Assembly: GCF_017809215.1 (NCBI RefSeq)
Contig: NZ_CP065424.1
Coordinates: 176,001-240,000 of the forward strand
Direction: 5' to 3'
DNA: 64,000 nt
From: Heyndrickxia oleronia
GTDB lineage: Bacteria > Bacillota > Bacilli > Bacillales > Bacillaceae_C
The translations under genes were made by a program, and so were the position numbers. This document shows, piece after piece, positions 34,995-43,364 of this stretch; position 1 is the first letter of the stretch, and each line of letters starts with the position of its first letter. Under the pieces are notes generated by a model that did no database searches, was not told the origin of the DNA, and saw only the letters and a list, made by a program, of their open reading frames with translations.

Positions 34995-35819
34995 CTATTT
35001 TTTCTTCACTGGAAAATACACTTCAGTTATCATCCCTTCAGGAACATCGGTCTGATTGGGATCAGTCATATACACTTCATAAGGTGACTTCACAAGTTCA
35101 TACTTTTCATCCTCTATCCATTCTCTTAACCTCGCATATACAGCTGTTAATTCCGAATAGGGCCCCTTTAAAACAGATTTCGCACAAAGACCACCAGGCA
35201 TTTCTCGGGTTCCCATTACAGGCTCTGCTATTGGAATAGCAAACTCTGTATCGTTACCGGCAGGATTATATTCGGGGCTATGGTAAAAGGTTATAGGCAT
35301 TCCAAGTAATGTGAGGTTTTCTGTAGCAATCCTTTCGTATAGTCTGCTAAAATGTGCTCCATAACCTTGAGCATAGTCATCACTAGTCATCATTTGTCGT
35401 ATATAAAGGATATTCATTGGCTGTGTTTCAACTAGTTGAACTTCAATATCGTCAACAATTGACATGATTGATCGGCCATTTTCTATATTCAAGACATCTT
35501 TATTTATTTGTTTTAGAGTATCCTCCAAAGTGCCTATCTTTACCTGTATTTCCTTTCTCTTATGATTCAGTGCAGAGCAAAGCTTTTCTTCCAATTGATC
35601 CTCTTCCAACTCGACGATGGTTTTGATTTCTTCTAGAGAAAATTGATATGATTTCATGCGGTTAATAAAGAGCATCTTTTTTAGTTGATTGATGGAATAA
35701 AATCTATAACCATTTTCAGGATTAATCTCGTCAGGTTTAATTAAGCCAATTTCATCATAATATCGAAGTGTTTTTGTAGATACTCCACAGATTTTTGAGA
35801 ATTCTCCAATTGATAGCAA
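34995..35819 (-). CDS. MerR-family regulator with GyrI-like effector domain
   Basis: 274 residues. The N-terminal winged helix (LSIGEFSKICGVSTKTLRYYDEIGLIKP) and a coiled coil (about 75-115) are those of MerR proteins. The C-terminal ~150 residues resemble the GyrI/BmrR drug-binding domain (VQLVETQPMNILYIR, YEVYMTDP). It is probably activated by a hydrophobic drug. It starts with TTG at 35819 behind GGAGGTGA. Its own promoter has the 19-bp spacer that MerR regulators untwist, so it likely activates itself and the hydrolase gene. Confidence 0.88.
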   Translation of the reverse strand: MLSIGEFSKICGVSTKTLRYYDEIGLIKPDEINPENGYRFYSINQLKKMLFINRMKSYQFSLEEIKTIVELEEDQLEEKLCSALNHKRKEIQVKIGTLEDTLKQINKDVLNIENGRSIMSIVDDIEVQLVETQPMNILYIRQMMTSDDYAQGYGAHFSRLYERIATENLTLLGMPITFYHSPEYNPAGNDTEFAIPIAEPVMGTREMPGGLCAKSVLKGPYSELTAVYARLREWIEDEKYELVKSPYEVYMTDPNQTDVPEGMITEVYFPVKKK

Positions 35820-35878
35820 GAGGTCACCTCCATTTGTGAGTGTATAAAGCTTATTTCAAATAATCTTTGTTCAATTCC

Positions 35879-35909
35879 TTTATACACATTCCCCTAAGGG
35901 TAAAGTCAA
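35879..35909 (-). promoter_or_regulatory. MerR-type promoter with 19-bp spacer and dyad
   Basis: On the minus strand TTGACT (35904-35909) and TATAAA (35879-35884) are 19 bp apart. The spacer contains the palindromic CCCTTAGGG. This is the standard target of MerR activators. Confidence 0.8.
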
Positions 35910-36191
35910 TGGCAAAAATAATATTGATTTTATAAAACAACTAAGATTGTTCATAGGAGAAATAAGGGGAGCTTGGAACGATTGATTCTAACTTAAATAT
36001 ATAACTAAATAATCGATTAAAGGAATAGGAAAAAGTATGGCTACTTTAATTGCAAGGAAACTACTATCTATTATGAAGTTCATTAGTAGTTGAATATTTG
36101 AGGTTTATTCTTGTTTGCTCATAATTAATAACCATTGCAAAGTACCAATTGTAAAATAAAGGAATTCCCTATTAGCATAAAGAGTTGAATA

Positions 36192-36287
36192 CATTTGATT
36201 GGTTGTGAATGATTTTGAATTATTTTGATTGATTTTTAATGATTGAAGTTGTAGAATAAACTTACCAATTGTAATGAAAGCGTTTTA
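36192..36287 (+). promoter_or_regulatory. fruRKA promoter with TGATT repeats and a cre-like site
   Basis: TTGATT (36229-36234), 17-bp spacer, TAGAAT (36252-36257) forms the promoter. Around and upstream, TGATT or TGAAT recurs about every ten bases from 36195 to 36246, which fits DeoR/FruR half-sites on one DNA face. ATGAAAGCGTTTTA (36274-36287) resembles a catabolite-responsive element with two mismatches, so CcpA repression is likely. Confidence 0.6.
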
Positions 36288-36300
36288 GGAGGGTATTGCT

Positions 36301-37050
36301 TTGTTAGAACCAGAACGCCATCAAATAATTTTAGAGGCATTAAAGATAAAAAATTCGGTGACACTTCAAGAACTAGTAAAATTAACAAACTCATCAGAAT
36401 CAACTATTCGACGCGATCTAATTCAGCTAGAACAAGAAAAATTTCTTAAAAGAGTTCATGGAGGGGCACAAAGACTGCAAGGTAAGCTTCAAGAACCTAG
36501 CATGATTGAGAAATCTTCCAAAAACCTTCAGGAAAAACGTCAAATTTCTAAATATGCTGGAGGATTAGTCGAAGAAGGTGATTGTATTTATTTAGATGCC
36601 GGTTCGACCGTTTTTGAAATGATCCCGTATTTACCTACTAATATTGTAGTTGTGACGAATGGACTCATGCATGCGAATGAGCTTCTTGAAAAAAATATTA
36701 AAACATATTTAATAGGTGGATATGCAAAACCTACAACAAAAGCTTTTATAGGTAGAGGTGCTTTAGAAAGTCTCGGGCATTATCGTTTTGATAAATGTTT
36801 TATGGGCGTAAATGGAATTCACCATCAATTTGGATATACAACACCTGATCCAGAGGAAGCAATGGTCAAACAACTAGCTATTTCATTAACTAGAGAAGCA
36901 TATGTCCTTGCTGATGAAACGAAATTTTCGGAAATTTCATTTGCAAAAATAGCAGATCTAAACGAGGCTTCTATAATTACAAATAAATTAGATCCAGATA
37001 CAAAAGAGCAATTTATTAGTAAGACAAACATAAAGGTAGTGATATCGTGA
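36301..37050 (+). CDS. fruR: DeoR-family fructose operon repressor
   Basis: 249 residues. The N-terminal helix-turn-helix (RHQIILEALKIKNSVTLQEL, SESTIRRDLIQLEQE) and the C-terminal sugar-phosphate sensor (YLDAGSTVFEMIPYL, KCFMGVNGIH) are those of DeoR/FruR. It represses the operon until fructose-1-phosphate appears. The start is TTG with AGGAGGG seven bases upstream. The stop overlaps the fruK GTG by four bases. Confidence 0.93.
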   Translation: MLEPERHQIILEALKIKNSVTLQELVKLTNSSESTIRRDLIQLEQEKFLKRVHGGAQRLQGKLQEPSMIEKSSKNLQEKRQISKYAGGLVEEGDCIYLDAGSTVFEMIPYLPTNIVVVTNGLMHANELLEKNIKTYLIGGYAKPTTKAFIGRGALESLGHYRFDKCFMGVNGIHHQFGYTTPDPEEAMVKQLAISLTREAYVLADETKFSEISFAKIADLNEASIITNKLDPDTKEQFISKTNIKVVIS

Positions 37051-37979
37051 TCTATACATTAACTTTAAATCCATCTCTTGATTATATCTTAGAACTAGAT
37101 CAGATAACCTTAGGTGATTTAAATCGTACAAAAAATGATTCGAAATTTCCTGGTGGAAAAGGCATTAATGTATCGCAAGTATTAAAGAAATTAGATGTTA
37201 ATAGTAAAGCTCTTGGATTCATAGGTGGTTTTACCGGAGACTATATTGAAGAATTCTTAAGAACTTTAAAGATTGATACAGAGTTTGTAAGAGTTAAAGA
37301 GGATACAAGAATAAATGTAAAACTAAAGTCTATGACAGAAACAGAAATCAATGCAAAGGGCCCGAAAATCACTAGACAAAACTATGAAACTTTGAAAGAA
37401 AAGATTCGTGGACTTACAAGTGAAGATATCCTCGTATTAGCAGGTAGTATTCCATCGTCCATGCCAGCAAATACGTATGAAGAGCTTGTAGAAGTATGCA
37501 AGGAAAATAGGACTAAGTTTGTTGTGGATGCTGAGGGAGATTTATTACTGAATGTTCTTCCATTCCAACCATATCTTATAAAACCCAATCATCATGAGCT
37601 TGGAGAATTATTCAATACAGTCGTAACTACTGCTGAAGAGGTTATTCCCTATGGAAGAAAGCTTATAAAAAAAGGTGCTCGAAATGTTATCGTATCTCTT
37701 GCTGAAAATGGAGCAGTTCTTATTAATCAGGAATATGCATTAGTTGCAACTGCCCCAAAGGGAGAAGTGAAAAGCTCAGTTGGTGCAGGGGATTCAATGG
37801 TAGCTGGATTTATTGCAATGTTTGAAAAAACAAAAAGTGTTGAAGAAGCATTTCGTTTTAGTATTGCAGCTGGTAGTGCTACCGCGTTTTCATTTGGTTT
37901 ATGCACGCGTGAACAGGTAGAAAATTTGCTACCTGAAATAAATATAGAGAGAATTTCATTCAAGGGGGATGGAATATGA
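37047..37979 (+). CDS. fruK: 1-phosphofructokinase
   Basis: FruK phosphorylates fructose-1-phosphate to fructose-1,6-bisphosphate with ATP. It is a PfkB/ribokinase-fold protein of 310 residues with the N-terminal GGKGINVSQVLKKL signature and the C-terminal SSVGAGDSMVAGF, whose Asp is the catalytic base. It starts with GTG overlapping the fruR stop, and its TGA overlaps the ATG of fruA, so the three genes are translationally coupled. Confidence 0.95.
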   Translation: MIYTLTLNPSLDYILELDQITLGDLNRTKNDSKFPGGKGINVSQVLKKLDVNSKALGFIGGFTGDYIEEFLRTLKIDTEFVRVKEDTRINVKLKSMTETEINAKGPKITRQNYETLKEKIRGLTSEDILVLAGSIPSSMPANTYEELVEVCKENRTKFVVDAEGDLLLNVLPFQPYLIKPNHHELGELFNTVVTTAEEVIPYGRKLIKKGARNVIVSLAENGAVLINQEYALVATAPKGEVKSSVGAGDSMVAGFIAMFEKTKSVEEAFRFSIAAGSATAFSFGLCTREQVENLLPEINIERISFKGDGI

Positions 37980-39856
37980 AAATTATCGAGTTATTAACAA
38001 AAGATACAATTAATCTATCAATCAATAGCACGGAAAAAATGGATGCAATTGAAGAGTTAGTAAGTGTGCTGGACTCCGCTAACAAATTAAACGATAGGGC
38101 GGAATTTAAAAAGGCGATCTTAAAGAGAGAAGAACAAAGCACAACAGGGATTGGCGAGGGAATCGCCATTCCCCATGCAAAAACAAAAGCGGTAAAGCAA
38201 GCAGCTATTGCATTTGGAAGGTCAAGTAATGGAGTGGACTATGATTCCCTTGATGGTCAACCTTCACATCTTTTCTTTATGATTGCAGCACCAGAAGGGG
38301 CAAATAATACCCATTTAGAAGCACTTTCTAGGCTCTCTACTATATTGTTAAAACAAGAAGTACGCCAATTATTGCTAGAGGCAAATTCTGAAGATGATAT
38401 ATTAAATATTATTAATCGCTATGATCAAGAGGAAAAAGAAGAAAATCAATCCATGACGGATAAGAAACAATTTATTGTTGCAGTAACAGCTTGCCCTACG
38501 GGTATTGCTCACACGTATATGTCAGCAGATTCTTTAAAAGCAAAAGCTGAAGAAATGGGTGTCGCTATTAAGGTTGAGACAAACGGATCTGGTGGAGCAA
38601 AGAATGTTCTAACTGCTGATGAAATTGAAAACGCTATCGCCGTCATAGTAGCAGCAGATACGAATGTGGAGATGAATCGCTTTAATGGAAAACATGTAGT
38701 TGAAGCCGCAGTGGCAGACGGGATTCGTAAACCACAGCAATTAATTGAAAGAGCATTAAAGCAAGATGCACCGATTTATCATGGAAGCGGAAAGTCTAGT
38801 AATCAAAGTGAACAAAAAGGTAGAGGGGTCGGAGCAACAATCTATAAACATCTGATGAGTGGTGTTTCAAATATGCTTCCGTTTGTGATCGGCGGTGGTA
38901 TTTTAATTGCTCTAGGTTTCTTATTCGGTGTAAATGCGCATAACCCAAAAGATCCTACTTATAATGTGCTTGCCGAAGCATTAAATATCATTGGCGGTGG
39001 AAATGCATTTGCCTTAATGATTCCTGTATTAGCAGGGTTTATTGCATTAAGTATTGCTGATCGACCAGGATTTGCAGCTGGTATGGTTGGTGGTATGATG
39101 GCAGCAAACAGTGGGGCTGGATTCTTAGGCGGTATGGTTGCCGGATTCTTAGCTGGATATGTCGTTGTTGGATTGAAAAAGGTATTGGCTGGACTTCCTA
39201 GTTCTTTAGAAGGAATCAAAACTATTTTGTTATTTCCGTTATTAGGTATTGCTATTACAGGTTTTATCATGCATTTTGTCGTTAATAATCCATTAAGTGC
39301 ATTAAATACAGCAATTTCTAACTGGCTTACAGGTCTGGGTACAGGAAATGCAGTATTGTTAGGAATAGTATTAGGATTAATGATGGCTATTGATATGGGG
39401 GGCCCTGTAAATAAAGCCGCTTACTTATTCGGTACTGGATTAATTGCAAGCGGAGTCTATGAGCCAATGGCAGCAATTATGGCAGCAGGGATGGTTCCTC
39501 CATTAGGTATTGCTATTGCGACTACTTTATTTAAGCATAAATTTAGCAAGCAGGACAGAGATGCAGGTAAAGTAAACTATATTATGGGACTATCTTTTAT
39601 AACCGAAGGTGCCATACCATTTGCAGCTGCTGATCCAATTCGAGTGATCCCTTCTTTAATGGTAGGTTCAGCTGTTGCGGGAGGCTTGTCAATGATGTTT
39701 CATATTGGACTTCGCGCACCACACGGTGGAGTTTTCGTATTTCCACTAGTTGAGGGTAGCTGGCTTCTATATTTGCTTGCGGTTGTCATCGGGGCAATTG
39801 TTTCGGCCGTATTAATAGGAGTCTTAAAAAAGCCTTTAACAGAATCACGCCAATAA
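37976..39856 (+). CDS. fruA: Fructose-specific PTS enzyme IIABC
   Basis: This takes up fructose with phosphorylation to fructose-1-phosphate. Order of domains: IIA (about 1-150) with phospho-His67 in IAIPHAKT; IIB (about 165-265) with phospho-Cys173 in VTACPTGIAHTY; and membrane IIC (about 285-620) with GGGILIALGFLFG and a long run of hydrophobic segments. Length 626 is normal for the fused Firmicute protein. It is the last gene of the operon; a terminator follows. Confidence 0.96.
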   Translation: MKIIELLTKDTINLSINSTEKMDAIEELVSVLDSANKLNDRAEFKKAILKREEQSTTGIGEGIAIPHAKTKAVKQAAIAFGRSSNGVDYDSLDGQPSHLFFMIAAPEGANNTHLEALSRLSTILLKQEVRQLLLEANSEDDILNIINRYDQEEKEENQSMTDKKQFIVAVTACPTGIAHTYMSADSLKAKAEEMGVAIKVETNGSGGAKNVLTADEIENAIAVIVAADTNVEMNRFNGKHVVEAAVADGIRKPQQLIERALKQDAPIYHGSGKSSNQSEQKGRGVGATIYKHLMSGVSNMLPFVIGGGILIALGFLFGVNAHNPKDPTYNVLAEALNIIGGGNAFALMIPVLAGFIALSIADRPGFAAGMVGGMMAANSGAGFLGGMVAGFLAGYVVVGLKKVLAGLPSSLEGIKTILLFPLLGIAITGFIMHFVVNNPLSALNTAISNWLTGLGTGNAVLLGIVLGLMMAIDMGGPVNKAAYLFGTGLIASGVYEPMAAIMAAGMVPPLGIAIATTLFKHKFSKQDRDAGKVNYIMGLSFITEGAIPFAAADPIRVIPSLMVGSAVAGGLSMMFHIGLRAPHGGVFVFPLVEGSWLLYLLAVVIGAIVSAVLIGVLKKPLTESRQ

Positions 39857-39890
39857 AAAGCTAAAAGCATAAATTAAGTAAAGAAAATGA

Positions 39891-39937
39891 AGAGAGATAC
39901 TTCTTTCAATATAGTGAGGAGTATACTCTCTTTTTTA
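39891..39937 (+). terminator. Terminator after fruA
   Basis: AGAGAGATACT (39891-39901) pairs with AGTATACTCTCT (39920-39931), with one bulged base, and runs into six T. Confidence 0.75.
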
Positions 39938-40280
39938 TGCGCTAAAAATCTTAATTTTATACAAATAGTTTAACAGTAGAAGCTAAATAAACAGACAACG
40001 GAAAAAAGTATGAAAACAAGCTGAGCTACTTCTGAAAAGGGTTGGGGTATTATATTTCCTCATCGATATATTGAAAGAATAAACTTTTTTTCTTAGTTTT
40101 CCATGTGGCTTTACAATGTTAAGATATATAAAATCGTATTATATTATTATCATTGATAGATGGTCTATGCACTTATAGTATGTTTATTTTGTCTTATCAA
40201 TATTTAGTTCCTAAGAATGTGTTACAACGATAGAACCAAACATAAATATCTAATACTCGTAAATTATATTTTTTCGAAGA
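39938..40280. other. Intergenic region, nothing supported
   Basis: AT-rich, without a convincing gene or regulatory element apart from the ribosome binding site of the next gene. Confidence 0.4.
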
Positions 40281-40293
40281 AAAGGTGATAATG

Positions 40294-40797
40294 ATGATCG
40301 AAACAGAAAGATTATTACTTCGAAGATTTACAGAAGATGATGCTGAGTTTATTTTCAATCTCCTTAATGAGCCTGATTGGATCAAATATATCGGTGACAA
40401 AGGGATTAAAACCATTGAGGATGCAAAAAAGTATATCGAGCATAGCCTTATAAAAATGTATAATGATTTGGGATTTGGTTTGTATATAGTGATTTTAAAA
40501 GAATATGGAATACCTATTGGGATGTGTGGCTTAGTTAAGAGAAATGGATTAGAGGATGTTGATTTGGGTTTCGCTTTTTTGAAAGACTTTACAAGTAAAG
40601 GGTATGGATATGAATCAGCTCGGGCAGTCATGATCTATGCAAAAGCCGAATTAAATATACGTAGGCTCGCAGCCATTACAACTACCGATAATCATGCATC
40701 AGAAAATCTTTTATTAAAATTAGGATTTCAATTTGATTCATTAACAAAATTATCTCAAGATGCTGATCCATTAAAACTATTTATAAAAGAGCTATAA
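40294..40797 (+). CDS. GNAT acetyltransferase, RimJ/RimL type
   Basis: 167 residues starting METERLLLRRF-like (MIETERLLLRRFTEDDAE), the usual opening of RimJ/RimL-type N-acetyltransferases. The acetyl-CoA loop is in FTSKGYGYESARAV, and NHASENLLLKLGFQF is the C-terminal motif. Substrate unknown. Three starts are close together (GTG 40285, ATG 40291, ATG 40294); AAGGTG at 40282-40287 fits the last one. Confidence 0.85.
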   Translation: MIETERLLLRRFTEDDAEFIFNLLNEPDWIKYIGDKGIKTIEDAKKYIEHSLIKMYNDLGFGLYIVILKEYGIPIGMCGLVKRNGLEDVDLGFAFLKDFTSKGYGYESARAVMIYAKAELNIRRLAAITTTDNHASENLLLKLGFQFDSLTKLSQDADPLKLFIKEL

Positions 40798-40831
40798 ATT
40801 AAAAAGGCTTTTTAGGATTCGTTTTACTTTT

Positions 40832-40868
40832 AGGCTGTTTTCGTATCGTTTGTCACTTGTGTAAAAGA
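40832..40868 (+). repeat. MITE-like repeat, truncated copy C
   Basis: AGGCTGTTTTCGTATCGTTT followed by GTCAC matches the first ~30 bases of copy A, then the similarity stops after GTAAAAG. Confidence 0.65.
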
Positions 40869-41033
40869 TTTCTTAAAAAATAATTCTCCCTTCTAAATCG
40901 AAATTTGTTCAGCAAGGAGGTAAAGCCGAGAAATATATTAGATAGATTCGGTTTTGCTCACTACTATTCTCTAAGTAGAAATATTCGATCAGGAATAATG
41001 AAAGTACTATATTAAAAATAATAGCTAAAGATA

Positions 41034-41062
41034 AAAGCTGGAGTGATCCACACTCCAGCTTT
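41034..41062 (-). terminator. Terminator of the binding-protein gene
   Basis: AAAGCTGGAGTG (41034-41045) pairs perfectly with CACTCCAGCTTT (41051-41062). On the minus strand it is followed by TATCTTTAG. Confidence 0.85.
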
Positions 41063-41066
41063 AGTC

Positions 41067-42011
41067 TCATTTAAAATATTCTGGGTACGCCATTTTAGCA
41101 ACTAATTCAACCGCTTCAGCAATTCTTGGGCCTGGGCGCGACATGATATCCGAGTCCAATTGATATACTCTATCCTTTTTAATCGCCTCTATTGTTTCCC
41201 ATCCTTTACGAGCTTTGATTTCTGCTACAGGGCCTTCGATATAATCGACAGTTGTTGCAATGATTTCAGGATTCAGCTTGATGACTGTCTCTTCTGAAAC
41301 CTTGATCCAACCTTCTTGATTCCCAAAGATATTCTCTACACCAGCTGTTTGGAGGATTTCTTGTTGGAATGTGTTTTTGCCTGTTGAATAAATATCAGGA
41401 GATGGGCTTATTTCAAAATATACGCGTTTTGGTTTTTCGATATTTTTTAATTTATTTTCGATATCATTTATATGAGTGCGAATATTGGTAATAAGTTCTT
41501 CCCCTTTTTCTTTCACACCCATTACTTCTGAAATTTGTTGGATATCACCATAAACATCCTCAAAGGAAGAAGCAGATTGTATGACAAATACAGGAATGCC
41601 TGCATCTTCAATTGGTTTTAAGGCATTTTCATCTCCGATTGTATAAGCAATGACAATGTCTGGTTTTAGTGCAATAATTTTTTCTGTATTAATGGTAACA
41701 GAGTCCGATACACGTTCAATTTTACTTGCTTGCTCTGGATAATTATCATATTCCGTTGCGCCAATTACTTTATCTCCAGCTCCAAGGGCAAAAAGAATTT
41801 CAGTATTACTAGGCTGCAATGAAATGACCGTTTCAGGAGCTTTTTTGAAGGAAACTTCTTTGCCAGTATCATCCTTCACGGTATACGCTTTTACTTGTTC
41901 AGGTGTATCCTCTTTTTTAGGTTCATTGCTGCTCTGACCCGATTGGCAGCCTGCTAAGAAAATGATTAACATTATAGCTGTTAGCCAATGAAACAAATGA
42001 TATTTCTTCAA
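41067..42011 (-). CDS. btuF: ABC transporter substrate-binding lipoprotein, probably cobalamin
   Basis: 314 residues with a lipoprotein signal (MLIIFLAGC, Cys22) and the helical-backbone binding-protein fold of the BtuF/FhuD class (VISLQPSNTEILFALGAGDKV, LKPDIVIAYT, GWIKVSEETVIKLNPEII). It starts with TTG one base after the adenosyltransferase stop, so they form one operon. The cobalamin riboswitch upstream makes a corrinoid the likely ligand rather than iron-siderophore. No permease or ATPase gene is next to it, which is unusual; they may be elsewhere. Confidence 0.78.
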   Translation of the reverse strand: MKKYHLFHWLTAIMLIIFLAGCQSGQSSNEPKKEDTPEQVKAYTVKDDTGKEVSFKKAPETVISLQPSNTEILFALGAGDKVIGATEYDNYPEQASKIERVSDSVTINTEKIIALKPDIVIAYTIGDENALKPIEDAGIPVFVIQSASSFEDVYGDIQQISEVMGVKEKGEELITNIRTHINDIENKLKNIEKPKRVYFEISPSPDIYSTGKNTFQQEILQTAGVENIFGNQEGWIKVSEETVIKLNPEIIATTVDYIEGPVAEIKARKGWETIEAIKKDRVYQLDSDIMSRPGPRIAEAVELVAKMAYPEYFK

Positions 42012-42012
42012 G

Positions 42013-42558
42013 TTATTTCCCTACTTTCTTTTTTATCGGTCTTATTGGATAAGATTTACTGACAAATTGGATTTCTTCAACACCTTTATCCTTGTTTACA
42101 TAGACCGCCATGTAAAATAGGACATTAGCTAGTAGATTCGTATAATTGAATAAGATATCCGGAACCTCTCTTTCAAGACTTACCTTATGTAAAGCACGAA
42201 CGGACTTTTTTGCCTCACTTCTACATACATGTAGAGCACATGCAGCAGCCGTCCCTTGTGGAAGTACAAATCGATCAATGCGACCATCTGTTTCCGTAAC
42301 ATAAAAATCATACATGCTGCTTAGATGATTTAAATCTTCCTCGCTAATGGCAAGCTTTCCGCGTACAGATCCATTTAGATGATAGGCCATTGGAAGCAAG
42401 TACATTAAATCTTCATAAACAATAGGAATATCCTTTGTTAAGGAAGCAGCTTGTCCAATACGCGTTGTTAATGAATCTGTTCTAATTTCGAAATCAACGG
42501 TTGAAGCGGATTCGCGCATAAAGGGATAGCATAAATAACGTAAGTCTTTTTTTACCAT
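42013..42558 (-). CDS. PduO-type ATP:cob(I)alamin adenosyltransferase, divergent
   Basis: 181 residues, helical. The stretch GRIDRFVLPQGTAAACALHV and CRSEAKKSVRAL corresponds to the PduO-type active-site region (D-x-F-V-L-P-G-G ... A-x-L-H-x-x-R ... R-R-x-x-R), although the second glycine and the paired arginines differ (Q-G, K-K). It would attach the adenosyl group to cobalamin. AGGAGA precedes the ATG. It is the first gene after the riboswitch and is translationally linked to the binding-protein gene. The substitutions make full activity uncertain. Confidence 0.7.
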   Translation of the reverse strand: MVKKDLRYLCYPFMRESASTVDFEIRTDSLTTRIGQAASLTKDIPIVYEDLMYLLPMAYHLNGSVRGKLAISEEDLNHLSSMYDFYVTETDGRIDRFVLPQGTAAACALHVCRSEAKKSVRALHKVSLEREVPDILFNYTNLLANVLFYMAVYVNKDKGVEEIQFVSKSYPIRPIKKKVGK

Positions 42559-42683
42559 GTCTTTTTCTCCTAATCTTAAATATTTTAAATGCTTACCTCA
42601 TAACACTTCAGAAAAAATTCGTCTGGTTTCGATCTATATAGTTTCATAACGAGGAGATCAATATACTATGTAAAATAGAACAC

Positions 42684-42717
42684 AAAAAAAACCGCCCAGA
42701 TAGAATTTGGCCGGCGG
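42684..42717 (-). terminator. Terminator of the cobalamin riboswitch expression platform
   Basis: On the minus strand CCGCC (42713-42717) pairs with GGCGG (42692-42696), followed by eight T. It lies between the aptamer and the adenosyltransferase gene. Confidence 0.75.
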
Positions 42718-42799
42718 GAAAATGATCCTTTATTAAACGATATGAAGAACCAATCGAGCTGCCATAAAATCTCTTATCTTCCGAAGAGCATGTTACGTT

Positions 42800-42990
42800 C
42801 AAGAATAGGCAGGTCTCCTGGCTTGTGCGTCATTTTACTTTAAGAACCTTCCCGTTTTCGATGTTGCAAACAGTGGTTTGCTTCTTATTTCATCGGCACT
42901 TACAGTTGCGGAAACAGCTTCGGTATCACACCGAATTCCCTATTAATGCTAATATCTTAGCAACCTATTCCCTGCAGGTATTCACTTACT
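42800..42990 (-). promoter_or_regulatory. Cobalamin (B12) riboswitch
   Basis: Read on the minus strand: GGGAATTCGGTGTGATACCG, then AAGCTGTTTCCGCAACTGTAA, and finally the B12 box AAGCCAGGAGACCTGCC (42810-42826). These are the conserved core segments of the AdoCbl riboswitch, in order. It controls the adenosyltransferase and binding-protein genes by termination at 42684-42717. Confidence 0.93.
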
Positions 42991-43129
42991 ACAAGTGTAC
43001 AATGAAGAGAGTGAATAATGAAGCATTTTTTTATACTCTGAATAGGTTGACATTTTCCTTTCGTAAATATATAATCTTCTACAATCAAAATATGGAAATC
43101 AATGATCGGAAGGAAATGATAAGTCCTTG

Positions 43130-43333
43130 ATTATAGAGAGCGTTTGGTTGGTGGAAAAACGCATCAAGGTTATCATGGTGACATCCGTAAGTGCTGAAAG
43201 AAATGCTTAAAGGCAAAGTAGAATCAGACGGTACCACTCGTTATGTGGCATGAGAGGCTGGTAAAAAGGCAATCTGGGTGGTACCACGGAATACATTCGT
43301 CCCTATGTTTATATAGGGGCGAATTTTTTTTTG
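43130..43333 (+). promoter_or_regulatory. T-box leader upstream of the aspartyl-tRNA synthetase
   Basis: The T-box sequence TGGGTGGTACCACG is at 43275-43288. The 5' AGAGAG of Stem I is at 43136-43141. The terminator is ATTCGTCCCTAT (43295-43306) with ATAGGGGCGAAT (43313-43324) and a run of about nine T. Uncharged tRNA should stabilise the antiterminator. Stem I looks compact, and I could not assign the specifier codon with certainty. Confidence 0.92.
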
Positions 43334-43364
43334 ATTATTTATTAATGAAAAGGAGGAAGTCAAA

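Noticed and set aside
42825..43130. A 101-codon open frame on the plus strand
   Set aside because: It lies antisense to the cobalamin riboswitch and runs into the T-box leader; there is no ribosome binding site.
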